A DNA stretch of 64,000 nt from Chloroflexi bacterium GWB2_49_20 (GTDB lineage: Bacteria; Chloroflexota; Anaerolineae; Anaerolineales; Villigracilaceae), in contig MGMF01000002.1 of assembly GCA_001796335.1 (NCBI GenBank), positions 122,339-186,338 of the forward strand, given 5' to 3'. Shown one piece after another: positions 1 to 8,351 of this stretch; the stretch's first letter is position 1; each line of letters starts with the position of its first letter. The position numbers and the translations under genes were made by a program. The notes under the pieces are model-generated. The model saw nothing but the letters and a program-made list of their open reading frames with translations. It searched no databases and was not told the DNA's origin.

Positions 1-105
1 ATCAAAATGCTGTTACCGATGGGTTTGTTTATCTTCCCATCTATTATGATCGTCTTGCTGACTCCTGCATTAATGCGAATAACATCAACTTTTGGAAATT
101 TATAA
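1..105 (+). CDS. TadC-like type II secretion F-family protein, C-terminal fragment
   Basis: Only the last 34 codons are in the window; the gene begins upstream. The fragment is a hydrophobic helix (LLPMGLFIFPSIMIVLLTPA) followed by a short polar tail. This is the usual ending of TadC/GspF-type inner-membrane platform proteins of Tad and type II secretion or type IV pilus machines, where a K-x-L-P-L/M-V-L-F-x-F-P motif precedes the last membrane segment. The family call is inferred from this tail alone. The stop lies 8 bases before the comF-like gene, so the two may be co-transcribed. Confidence 0.5.
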   Translation: MKMLLPMGLFIFPSIMIVLLTPALMRITSTFGNL

Positions 106-113
106 CTAAACGA

Positions 114-845
114 GTGAAATCGTTTTCTTACCGACTTTATAGTTTAGCTTGGGGCAGCTTGGATTGGCTGTACCCACCTACCTGCATAGGGTGCGGTAAA
201 ACTGGCTTTCAATTGTGTCAGGATTGTCAAAATTTGATTTTACTTGTGCAACAGCCCGTATGTAACAATTGTGGGATTCCAATGGTTTCCGGCGGTGTTT
301 GTACAAACTGTAGAAAAAACAAACCAAGTTTTAACTCGTTACGGTCATGGGCAGTTTATAATGGTCCAATTCAACAAGCTGTTCATAGGATAAAATATAA
401 ACGGGACCTATCGATGGGTATTGGGCTTGCCAGACTTATTACGAAATTTGTTAAAGATTTGAATTGGCCTATTGAGATGGTAATTCCAGTTCCATTAGGT
501 CAGAAACGAAAGAGTGAACGTGGGTATAATCAGGTTAGTTTAATTGCATTTCCTCTTTCCCTAGAACTCGGAATGCATTATGCCCCGGGGGGTCTGATGC
601 GCATTCGAGAGACTGAATCGCAAGTTGGGTTGAATGCAAAGGATAGACATGAGAATGTAAAAGATGCATTCTTGGCCAATTCACATCGAGTTGCTGGGAA
701 AAATATATTATTGATCGATGATGTCGCAACAACTGGAGCAACACTGTCATCTTGCACCTGTGCTTTAAAAGCAGGTGGTGCAAGCAATGTCTATGCCATT
801 ACCCTGGCGCGTGCATTACCTATTCATGGATTATCTATATTGTAA
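114..845 (+). CDS. comF: ComF family protein (phosphoribosyltransferase-like)
   Basis: The 243-residue protein has the two parts of ComFC proteins. The N-terminal third carries four CxxC pairs (CIGC, CQDC, CNNC, CTNC) that should bind zinc. The C-terminal half is a phosphoribosyltransferase fold with the PRPP-binding motif LLIDDVATTGATLSSC near residue 200. In competent bacteria ComFC acts in the cytoplasm during DNA uptake, but many non-competent bacteria carry homologues such as GntX, so the role here is open. The start is GTG. It follows a secretion-type gene by 8 bases and precedes hpf by 42, a gene order common in other bacteria. Confidence 0.88.
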   Translation: MKSFSYRLYSLAWGSLDWLYPPTCIGCGKTGFQLCQDCQNLILLVQQPVCNNCGIPMVSGGVCTNCRKNKPSFNSLRSWAVYNGPIQQAVHRIKYKRDLSMGIGLARLITKFVKDLNWPIEMVIPVPLGQKRKSERGYNQVSLIAFPLSLELGMHYAPGGLMRIRETESQVGLNAKDRHENVKDAFLANSHRVAGKNILLIDDVATTGATLSSCTCALKAGGASNVYAITLARALPIHGLSIL

Positions 846-887
846 GAGGATAATTTCCGCTATTCTATTGTTAAGGAGGATCGACAT

Positions 888-1451
888 ATGGCTTTTGAAC
901 TTGAGATTACCGCTCGAAATATGGAGGTCACAGAGCGTATTAGAAATTATATAAATAAGAAAGTCTCAAAACTGGATCGCCATTTTGATGAAATCGATGA
1001 GATAAAAGTTGATTTGGTATACGCAAAATCGGTTAGAAGTTCGACGGATCGGAATGTTGCCCAGATTACTGCTCGAGGACGTGGTTTTATGCTGCGTTCA
1101 GAGGAAAGAGCAGATGAAATATTTGCAGCTTTTGATATTGCCCTTGAAAAAATGCAAAGACAGGTGGAGCGGTACAAGGGGAAACGCCAGAAAGCGAGAG
1201 GAGATGGCCGGTCGGTATCGGAAGTTGTTTTAGAAAAAGAGTCGGTTGAACCAGAAGAAATAGCTGTTATAGCGAGAAGGAAGGAATTTGACCTGGTGCC
1301 AATGAGTGAAGATGAAGCCTTGGAGCAGATGAAATTACTTGCACATGATAACTTCTTTATTTTCTTCAATGTTGGCAAAAACGTCATAAACGTGTTATAC
1401 AGGCGAAGAGATGGTTCGTATGGATTAATCGAACCAATTGTACGTCAATAA
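888..1451 (+). CDS. hpf: Ribosome hibernation promoting factor, long form
   Basis: At 187 residues this is the long HPF form. The N-terminal 100 residues form the RaiA/YfiA-like domain (LEITARNMEVTERIRNYINK) that occupies the mRNA/tRNA channel of the small subunit. The C-terminal 55 residues (RRKEFDLVPMSEDEALEQM) are the dimerisation domain that pairs 70S ribosomes into 100S dimers. AAGGAGG lies 8 to 10 bases upstream of the ATG. An intrinsic terminator follows, so hpf probably ends the comF-hpf transcript. Confidence 0.95.
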   Translation: MAFELEITARNMEVTERIRNYINKKVSKLDRHFDEIDEIKVDLVYAKSVRSSTDRNVAQITARGRGFMLRSEERADEIFAAFDIALEKMQRQVERYKGKRQKARGDGRSVSEVVLEKESVEPEEIAVIARRKEFDLVPMSEDEALEQMKLLAHDNFFIFFNVGKNVINVLYRRRDGSYGLIEPIVRQ

Positions 1452-1471
1452 TTTTACCGGAGTTTCACTGA

Positions 1472-1506
1472 CCCGGTAAGTAAATTGCCGGGCCTTTTCT
1501 TGTCTT
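1472..1506 (+). terminator. Intrinsic terminator after hpf
   Basis: An 8-bp stem (CCCGGTAA with TTGCCGGG, one G-T pair) closes a 5-base loop and is followed by a pyrimidine-rich tract CCTTTTCTTGTCTT. It begins 20 bases after the hpf stop. The 3' arm overlaps the proposed -35 of the folE promoter. Confidence 0.75.
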
Positions 1507-1513
1507 ATATAAA
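1485..1513 (+). promoter_or_regulatory. Candidate folE promoter
   Basis: TTGCCG (1485-1490) and TATAAA (1508-1513) are separated by 17 bases. The folE ATG starts only 5 bases after the -10 box, and no Shine-Dalgarno sequence lies in front of it, so the transcript would begin at or very near the start codon. The boxes match the sigma-70 consensus moderately. Confidence 0.45.
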
Positions 1514-1518
1514 ACACC

Positions 1519-2154
1519 ATGGAAAATATTGATTTTGACGATAATTTATCCCAAAACAGCTTGACAAATAGCGAGATTGATTCAGACTCAATTAAATCAG
1601 CTATTTCATCATTGTTAACTGCATTCGGAGAGAATCCCAAGAGAGATGGCCTTGTCAGAACTCCAGAACGGGTTGCTCGGATGTATGCAGAACTTCTTGC
1701 AGGATACCATGCTGACTCAAATAAGATCGTCAATGACGCTCTTTTTGATGTTCAATATGATGAGATGGTAATTGTCCGTGATATAGAGTTTTACAGCCTT
1801 TGTGAACACCACATGCTTCCGTTTATGGGCAGGGTGCATGTAGCCTATTTGCCCAAAGGGAAAGTTTTGGGATTGTCTAAGATTCCAAGAATCGTGGATA
1901 TGTTTGCTCGCCGTTTACAAGTGCAAGAGAGAATGACCCGCCAGATTGCGGATTTCATACGGGATACGCTAGACCCTCATGGTGTTGCCGTCGTTGTTGA
2001 GGGATTGCATTTGTGTATGATGATGCGCGGTGTAAGAAAACACAATGCTCGTATGACTACATCGGCAATGCATGGAGCTTTCCGATCCAACCTGGCTACC
2101 CGCCAGGAATTCTTGGATAATATTTCCAGGGGAGCATCAAGTTTGCAAATATAG
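1519..2154 (+). CDS. folE: GTP cyclohydrolase I (type IA)
   Basis: Converts GTP to 7,8-dihydroneopterin triphosphate, the first step of folate synthesis. The 211-residue protein has the family motifs: [18 protein letters not shown] carrying zinc ligands, the [20 protein letters not shown] segment, and [14 protein letters not shown] with the third zinc cysteine. The first 35 residues are polar and variable, as usual. There is no ribosome binding site before the ATG and a -10-like box lies just upstream, so the mRNA may be leaderless. It is convergent with folB 21 bases downstream. Confidence 0.96.
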   Translation: MENIDFDDNLSQNSLTNSEIDSDSIKSAISSLLTAFGENPKRDGLVRTPERVARMYAELLAGYHADSNKIVNDALFDVQYDEMVIVRDIEFYSLCEHHMLPFMGRVHVAYLPKGKVLGLSKIPRIVDMFARRLQVQERMTRQIADFIRDTLDPHGVAVVVEGLHLCMMMRGVRKHNARMTTSAMHGAFRSNLATRQEFLDNISRGASSLQI

Positions 2155-2175
2155 CGATGATGATCAAAAATATAT

Positions 2176-2520
2176 TTATCTTTCGATCTGTACGCCAACC
2201 GATGCAGTTCCTTTTACGACGCCTGGTTTTTCCACTCTGACAACTACTTTCTTGACACTTGGATGATAAAGACAATTAATGGCAATGTCTTCGGCTAGTG
2301 CTTCAACCGTAAAATGAGATGATTTTTCAATAAGCGTTTGAATTTTCCGCGTCATTTCTCCGTAGTCGATACAATCAGCAATATCATCTGATTTAGCAGC
2401 TTGGCGAGTATCAGTAAACATCCTGATATTTACCAGGATATTTTGTGTTTGTGTGCGTTCCCAATCATGAATACCAATTACACCTTGAACGAGTAAATCT
2501 TTGATAAATATTTCATCCAT
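2176..2520 (-). CDS. folB: Dihydroneopterin aldolase
   Basis: Cleaves 7,8-dihydroneopterin to 6-hydroxymethyl-dihydropterin and glycolaldehyde in folate synthesis. The 114 residues match FolB in length and motifs: DEIFIKDLLVQGVIGIHDWE at the N terminus with the active-site region, the central DCIDYGE, and VRVEKPG near the end. It is transcribed toward folE, which supplies the precursor pathway; the two genes face each other and are not an operon. Confidence 0.94.
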   Translation of the reverse strand: MDEIFIKDLLVQGVIGIHDWERTQTQNILVNIRMFTDTRQAAKSDDIADCIDYGEMTRKIQTLIEKSSHFTVEALAEDIAINCLYHPSVKKVVVRVEKPGVVKGTASVGVQIER

Positions 2521-2814
2521 TGTATTATCCTATCAATATTATTGAACTGTATATTAGAGAATTGTGGCTTTCACGAAGAAAGGTATCAAATAAAATGGTT
2601 CAATGTGATCCACCAATTGTGGCAAATAAAATTTCTCAAAGTTGACTGGATTGTTTTGGTAAGATTCAACTTTTTAATTTTGGATATTATTCTCAGCTTG
2701 TCATGAGAAAAAATTATCCAAATGAGCATCTGAAAAATCATTTGCAATCTAAGCAGTTTTATTCTACACTTAAGTATCTATTAGTCAATCTTACTTTACT
2801 GGTGAGGAAAAGGC
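2521..2814. other. Intergenic region between divergent folB and the DUF429 gene
   Basis: This AT-rich stretch of 294 bases must hold the promoters for folB (minus) and the DUF429 gene (plus). I see no convincing -35/-10 pair, hairpin or RNA motif. A short open frame from 2703 runs into the next gene in another frame and has no coding character. Confidence 0.5.
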
Positions 2815-3576
2815 ATGCTTCTCTCTGGAACAACTTATATTGGAATCGATCCGACTGCCGGTCGCACCCCTTTTACTTATGCAGTTCTTGATGCAGATTG
2901 CAACCTGTTATTATTGGGTTGTGGTGAAATGGATGAAGCTTTAGCGTTTATTACAAGTCAGATGGACGTGTTTGTAGCGGTGAATGGACCCAGGAATCCA
3001 AATTTTGGGTTGGTGAAAAGAAAATTGGAAAACCAAGGTTTATTACCTGGTCAAATGCGTGGAGCAGATTTGAGGATGGCGGAATATTTGCTTCGGGAGA
3101 AAGGGATCGTAATATCACCCACTCCATCCCGTCGAGAACTATGCCCAGAATGGATGCAGTTGAGTTTTTCATTATACAAAAAGTTGGACGAAATTGGTTT
3201 TAAGCCATACCCATCAGAAAAAGCTCCAAGGCAGTTGTTGGAGACACATCCACATGCCGCATTTTGCGTAATGGTTGAACAACAACCACTTTCCAAGCCA
3301 ACACTGGAAGGACGGTTACAACGTCAACTCATCCTGCACGAAGCGAATGTAGGCATTAGAAACCCGATGAAGTTTTTTGAAGAGATCACACGTCACCGCT
3401 TGATCAAAGGTATTTTCCCAATGGAAGTGATCTATTCTCCCGAACAATTGGATGCTCTGGCAGCAGCTTATATTGCTTATCTTGCAGCAAATGATCCAGA
3501 TAAAATTATATTTATTGGCTCGAGCGAAGAAGGAAGAATCGTTCTTCCCACTCATGAATTAAATGATAAATATTGA
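2815..3576 (+). CDS. DUF429 domain protein, RNase H-like fold
   Basis: The 253 residues start with the DUF429 signature: a beta hairpin with an early aspartate (TTYIGIDPTAGRTPFTYAVLD), then VFVAVNGPRNPN. Later come LRMAEYLLREKGI, and near the middle RQLLETHPHAAFCVM with the conserved E-x-H-P. Families of this fold are predicted metal-dependent nucleases or NTP-handling enzymes, but no activity is established for DUF429. The ATG is preceded by GGTGAGGAAAAGGC, a usable ribosome binding site. It stands alone between divergent folB and a convergent gene. Confidence 0.75.
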   Translation: MLLSGTTYIGIDPTAGRTPFTYAVLDADCNLLLLGCGEMDEALAFITSQMDVFVAVNGPRNPNFGLVKRKLENQGLLPGQMRGADLRMAEYLLREKGIVISPTPSRRELCPEWMQLSFSLYKKLDEIGFKPYPSEKAPRQLLETHPHAAFCVMVEQQPLSKPTLEGRLQRQLILHEANVGIRNPMKFFEEITRHRLIKGIFPMEVIYSPEQLDALAAAYIAYLAANDPDKIIFIGSSEEGRIVLPTHELNDKY

Positions 3577-3583
3577 TAGGCCT

Positions 3584-4648
3584 TTATAGTCTGATCACCT
3601 GACCACAGTAACCGCAGGAGATACTATCCATGCCCCTGAGGATAACCATATCAATTTTTCCTCCACAGCTTGGACACTGGGTGGGAGCGGCCTTGATTTT
3701 TTCAACCTCAGTTTGGTCAATAGCAATTGCGCGATCTTTATCGAAATCTTTTGTTCGGACGCGATTGATCAGCCCTTGCCATGTGGCGTTATCCTGCCAT
3801 ATGTGAAAATGTGCAGTACGAACCTGGGCACCTGGGCCAAACAAAATATCAAGGTGATCTTCGTTTTTAAGCATACCTTGTTTGCTAGTCTTGACATCCT
3901 CAATCATTGCGACTGGCGCTTCAAGTAGAAAATTTTGAACTTTTTGCTTTTCAGTGGTAATAAATAGAACTTTCTTGGTTGCTATTTCTTCTTTCTGCTC
4001 AAAAATCATGCGTTGGTCCGTGAGATAAAGAACACCCTCAGGATCATCCTTTTGTTCATTACCAGTCTTCCACCATTCGGATTTTACTGCCATGATCCCC
4101 GATTCGTTTGGAATGAGTTTAAATGATGCCTCTGAAACCTGAGTAAGCATCCATTCAATATCTGTCAAATGTTTTCCAATTTGATATACCTGATTATTTA
4201 AAGTGTCATACATCCCATTGATTGTTCGTTCAACAGAAGAGATATTACTTTCAAGGGTGTTCAAGCTTGTTTTCAGACTATTAAGAATCGGTCGGGCAGC
4301 TGCCGGATTATTTGCAGATGATGTCAAACGGGGTAATTGCAATTCAATTGCACGCAAACTTGTTGATAGCGGTGCAGATTGAATATTTATTTGATGTTGA
4401 ATAATGGGGAGGATAATCGCCCATTGTTTTGGGAAATCTGATGCCTGAGTTTCCAGGTTTTTCTCAAAGACATACCCCTTTTGACGTAAATTCGCAACAC
4501 GCTGCTCCATGCCATTAATTGTTGTCTGAATATCTTCAAGTGCGTCTCTTGATTTTGTTAAGCGAACGCCATCCTGGAGCCAGCCGATCTTGGTCTGCAA
4601 AGCACTAATCTCACTTACAATTTGTTGTACTGGGGTGGGAGTCGCCAT
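3584..4648 (-). CDS. Coiled-coil protein with PH/GRAM-like domain and C-terminal zinc ribbon
   Basis: Not a family I can name. Residues 1-180 (from MATPTPVQQ) are helical and rich in heptad-like leucines, interrupted by a proline/alanine region. Residues about 190-310 look like a PH- or GRAM-type beta domain (GVLYLTDQRMIFEQKEE, then VAMIEDVKTSKQGML). The last 30 residues hold two CxxC pairs (CPSC and CGYC), a zinc ribbon. An in-frame ATG lies 21 bases further upstream, but GGAGG stands directly before the ATG at 4648, so that start is preferred. There is no signal peptide or membrane segment. Confidence 0.7.
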   Translation of the reverse strand: MATPTPVQQIVSEISALQTKIGWLQDGVRLTKSRDALEDIQTTINGMEQRVANLRQKGYVFEKNLETQASDFPKQWAIILPIIQHQINIQSAPLSTSLRAIELQLPRLTSSANNPAAARPILNSLKTSLNTLESNISSVERTINGMYDTLNNQVYQIGKHLTDIEWMLTQVSEASFKLIPNESGIMAVKSEWWKTGNEQKDDPEGVLYLTDQRMIFEQKEEIATKKVLFITTEKQKVQNFLLEAPVAMIEDVKTSKQGMLKNEDHLDILFGPGAQVRTAHFHIWQDNATWQGLINRVRTKDFDKDRAIAIDQTEVEKIKAAPTQCPSCGGKIDMVILRGMDSISCGYCGQVIRL

Positions 4649-4840
4649 TATTCCTCCGAATAAAACCAAATGGAATTTTAGTTGTTATTATGGCATATTT
4701 ATCTTTTTCTGGCAATTTAAATTTGATCTTTATTCTACGCATCATCCAAGTTGATAAAGTAATATATTATCATTAACAAGAAAAATAAACGTACATGGTA
4801 AAATGTCTAATAAGGTTCGATGAATATGAAAGGTTGGATT

Positions 4841-6844
4841 ATGGGAAAGAATGATCTTCAATTAAAGGCAATCAATACTATACGATTTTTATCAGCTGAC
4901 ATGGTTCAGAAGGCAAACTCTGGACATCCAGGTTTGCCAATGGGAGCTGCGGCGATAGCTTATACCATCTGGACACGCCATTTGCGACATAATCCACTCA
5001 ACCCAGCTTGGTCCGATAGAGATCGGTTCATCCTTTCAGGAGGTCATGGATCGGCATTACTTTATTCGCTCCTGCACTTGACCGGGTATGCCTTGACGCT
5101 GGATGATTTGAAAAATTTTCGACAATGGGGCAGCCTAACCCCGGGACACCCTGAATATGGTTTGACTCCGGGTGTGGAAACAACTACGGGACCGCTTGGC
5201 CAGGGATTTAGTAACGGTGTAGGATTTGCAATTGCTGAGAAGCATCTGGCGGCAATGTTCAATACAGATGACTTCCCTGTGGTTGACCATTATGTATATG
5301 CCATTGTTACAGATGGAGATCTTATGGAAGGGGTGGCTTCCGAGGCGGCCTCCTTAGCCGGGCATTTACAACTTGGAAAATTAATCTACCTTTATGACGA
5401 TAATCGAATTTCCATAGATGGTTCAACAGATCTGGCTTTCACTGAAGACCGTGAGGCTCGATTTATTGCTTACGGATGGCATACGCAGGTAGTTCTAGAT
5501 GGGAACGATGTGGAAGCCATTGATCTGGCCATCCAAGCAGCAAAAAAGGACCCACGCCCTTCCATCATCCTTTGTCGAACGCAAATCGGGTATGGATTAC
5601 CAACCAGGCAAAATACTTCAAAAGCTCATGGTGAACCTCCGGGAGAGGAAGAACTTAATGGGGCAAAGTTAAATCTCAACTGGCCTGTAGAACCTCGATT
5701 TTTTATTCCTGAAGATGTACTTGAACATTTTCGAATGGCGGTGGAAACCGGAAAAAATATCGAGAATTATTGGAAAATTCGAGTTGAGGCTTATCAACGT
5801 GTATTTCCAGAAAAAGCAGCTGACCTTGCCCGCCGATTGGAAGGCAGGCTTCCGGATGGTTGGGAGACTGATTTACCATCCTTTCCGGCAGATGCGAAAG
5901 GAATGGCAAGCCGGGCTGCCTCTGGAAAGGTTCTGAATAGCCTGGCAGAAAAAATGCCAGAGCTCATGGGCGGGTCAGCTGATCTGGCTCCATCCAATCT
6001 CACATGGCTGAATGGTTTTCTTGATTTTCAAGCCAATTCTCCGGAAGGACGCAATTTTCATTTTGGAGTGCGTGAGCATGGCATGGGGGCTGTAGTGAAC
6101 GGGATGGCATTACATAAGGGCGTAATTCCTTATGGAGCTACCTTCCTTGTTTTTTCAGATTATATGCGTGGTGCTTTAAGAATCTCTGCTCTATCTCATA
6201 TTCCTTCCATTTGGGTTTTTACGCATGATAGCATTGGATTGGGAGAAGATGGACCTACTCATCAGCCGGTGGAGCACTTGGCAGCTTTGCGGGCGATCCC
6301 ATACTTTTCGGTTATTAGACCTGCGGATGCAAACGAAACATGCGAAGCTTGGAAGATGGCCATTAAACGCCGCGATGGCCCGACTGCCTTAATCTTTTCG
6401 CGGCAATCACTACCAACTTTGGACCGCAACGAGTGTTCAGCAGCGACTCTCCTCAATCGAGGGGCTTATATTCTGGCGGAATTTGGAACAGGAAAACTGG
6501 ATTTAATCTTGATGGCCTCCGGATCTGAAGTTTCTTTAATTCTTCAAGCCGGAAAATTATTGGCATCTGAAGGATTATGTATCCGGGTGGTTTCATTTCC
6601 TTCCTGGGACATATTTCAGACTCAAGAATCCGATTATAAGGAGAAGGTTTTTCCACCCGATATTACAGCCCGTCTGGCTGTCGAGATGGGGATTTCGCAG
6701 GGTTGGGAAATGTGGGTAGGCACAAAAGGAGCGATCCTCAGCATCGATCATTTTGGAGCATCGGCACCGGCGAATATTTTATTTAATGAATTTGGATTTA
6801 CGGTAGAAAATGTTATTTTAAAAGCTCGCAACCTGTTGAGATAA
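4841..6844 (+). CDS. tkt: Transketolase
   Basis: Thiamine-diphosphate enzyme moving two-carbon units between sugar phosphates in the non-oxidative pentose phosphate pathway. Full length at 667 residues. Visible motifs are [15 protein letters not shown], the TPP/metal site [19 protein letters not shown], the active-site region [13 protein letters not shown], and the pyrimidine-domain segment [20 protein letters not shown]. The ATG at 4841 has GAAAGG seven bases upstream and fits the usual N terminus. An in-frame ATG at 4820 would add seven residues. Transaldolase follows 332 bases downstream. Confidence 0.96.
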   Translation: MGKNDLQLKAINTIRFLSADMVQKANSGHPGLPMGAAAIAYTIWTRHLRHNPLNPAWSDRDRFILSGGHGSALLYSLLHLTGYALTLDDLKNFRQWGSLTPGHPEYGLTPGVETTTGPLGQGFSNGVGFAIAEKHLAAMFNTDDFPVVDHYVYAIVTDGDLMEGVASEAASLAGHLQLGKLIYLYDDNRISIDGSTDLAFTEDREARFIAYGWHTQVVLDGNDVEAIDLAIQAAKKDPRPSIILCRTQIGYGLPTRQNTSKAHGEPPGEEELNGAKLNLNWPVEPRFFIPEDVLEHFRMAVETGKNIENYWKIRVEAYQRVFPEKAADLARRLEGRLPDGWETDLPSFPADAKGMASRAASGKVLNSLAEKMPELMGGSADLAPSNLTWLNGFLDFQANSPEGRNFHFGVREHGMGAVVNGMALHKGVIPYGATFLVFSDYMRGALRISALSHIPSIWVFTHDSIGLGEDGPTHQPVEHLAALRAIPYFSVIRPADANETCEAWKMAIKRRDGPTALIFSRQSLPTLDRNECSAATLLNRGAYILAEFGTGKLDLILMASGSEVSLILQAGKLLASEGLCIRVVSFPSWDIFQTQESDYKEKVFPPDITARLAVEMGISQGWEMWVGTKGAILSIDHFGASAPANILFNEFGFTVENVILKARNLLR

Positions 6845-7176
6845 TATTTGCTGGCGATTTTGACCAAGCAGGTTATCAATTATAAAGATAGCAATACCCG
6901 GTAAAGAGAAACAACGCTCTATAGACAAATCAAGTGTATCTGTCAGGGTTTTGAGAAAATAATTGTAATAAGGATCCGGGTTACGGAATATAATGGAGTG
7001 AAATTACCACGTAAGTGTACTCAATCAGGGTATTGAATAATTGAAAGGAACTTTCAATTGGATCATCTACTTATCCTTGTTTATGAAATTTCCTAACGAA
7101 GAAAGGCATTTAATGTTTTCTGAAAAAATTTGATTGTGTAATAAAGAATTTACTCGAGATAAATTTGAGGTAACCA
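6845..7176. other. Transketolase-transaldolase intergenic region with inverted repeat
   Basis: 332 bases without a gene. TTGACC (6860-6865) and TATAAA (6881-6886) are only 15 bases apart, so they make a poor promoter. At 7039-7059 lies a perfect 9-bp inverted repeat, AATTGAAAG-GAA-CTTTCAATT, which could be a repressor site or a small hairpin. No terminator is clear after transketolase. GAGG lies 6 bases before the transaldolase ATG. Confidence 0.5.
7039..7059. repeat. Perfect 9-bp inverted repeat upstream of tal
   Basis: AATTGAAAG and CTTTCAATT flank the three bases GAA. The dyad is compact, AT-rich and has no T-tract after it, so it resembles an operator more than a terminator. No binding protein can be named. 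Confidence 0.5.
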
Positions 7177-8268
7177 ATGTACAATCCGATACAAGAAGTC
7201 ATCCTATTAGGCCAATCCCTTTGGTATGATAATATTCAACGACGGTTGTTGGAAAATGGGGAGATGGCAGCTTTAATAGCAAGTGGGGATATTCGTGGAA
7301 TGACATCCAACCCATCCATATTTAACAACGCAATTGCCAATTCTACTGATTACGACTCAGCATTAATCCCTTTGGCAAAGTCTGGCATAGATACTGAGAA
7401 TATTTTCTGGCACCTGGCAATTGAAGATATCCATACCGCTTTGGATCTTTTTACACCGTTATATCAACAAACTACTGGACAAGATGGTTTTGTAAGCTTG
7501 GAAGTAAATCCAACTTATGCGCATAATACTGGAGCGACATTTAAACAAGCAAAACATCTCTGGAATCAAATAAACAGGCCTAATTTAATGGTAAAAATAC
7601 CTGCCACCCGGGAAGGATTACCAGCCATACGCGAGGCAATTGCTGAAGGTATAAATGTCAACATCACCCTGATTTTTTCCATAGACCGTTATCGTGAAGT
7701 CATGCGGGCGTACATGGATGGATTAAAAGAACGGTTGAAAGCAGGGAAACCCGTGAGTCAGATCTCTTCTGTGGCATCATTCTTTGTGTCCCGGCTGGAT
7801 TCAAAGATTGATGCTCGTCTACCAGAAGATTCTAATTTGCGGGGAAAAGCAGCCATTGCCAATACAAAATTGGCTTATGTGGAATTTGGCAAGGTCTTCG
7901 GTGGGGACGAATTTAAAGAATTGCTAGAGGCAGGCTGTCGAATACAACGGCCTTTATGGGCTTCAACCAGCACAAAAAATAAAAAATATCCCGATACACT
8001 TTATGTGGATGAGTTAATTGGTCCACAAACTGTCAATACGGTTCCTCCCAAGACATTGGATGCATTTCGAGACCATGGTACAGCAAAAATAACCATCACC
8101 CAGGATCTGGAAGGCGCTCATCGCGTGGTTGAGAGCTTGGCAAAAGAGGGTATTTTCATGGAAGCAGTAACAAAAGAACTTGAAGATGAGGGCGTTAAAG
8201 CTTTTAGCGATTCATTTGTTGCATTGCTTGAGACAATTGATATTCGCCGCAGGCAGGCAATGAAGTAA
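7177..8268 (+). CDS. tal: Transaldolase
   Basis: Transfers a dihydroxyacetone unit between sugar phosphates, the companion of transketolase. At 363 residues it belongs to the longer TalB-like class found in actinobacteria and cyanobacteria. The N-terminal GQSLWYDNIQRRLL and GMTSNPSIFNNAI motifs are present, and the Schiff-base lysine lies in NLMVKIPATREGLPAI. The later RPLWASTSTKN and GPQTVNTVPPKTL motifs are also intact. It has its own GAGG ribosome site. Confidence 0.95.
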   Translation: MYNPIQEVILLGQSLWYDNIQRRLLENGEMAALIASGDIRGMTSNPSIFNNAIANSTDYDSALIPLAKSGIDTENIFWHLAIEDIHTALDLFTPLYQQTTGQDGFVSLEVNPTYAHNTGATFKQAKHLWNQINRPNLMVKIPATREGLPAIREAIAEGINVNITLIFSIDRYREVMRAYMDGLKERLKAGKPVSQISSVASFFVSRLDSKIDARLPEDSNLRGKAAIANTKLAYVEFGKVFGGDEFKELLEAGCRIQRPLWASTSTKNKKYPDTLYVDELIGPQTVNTVPPKTLDAFRDHGTAKITITQDLEGAHRVVESLAKEGIFMEAVTKELEDEGVKAFSDSFVALLETIDIRRRQAMK

Positions 8269-8351
8269 TCTGGTACTTCTACTTATAGCAAAACTGCGCA
8301 TAGCAACACAAGAGGCTCCAGATATTAGGGGTTGAAAATAATCTTATAGGT

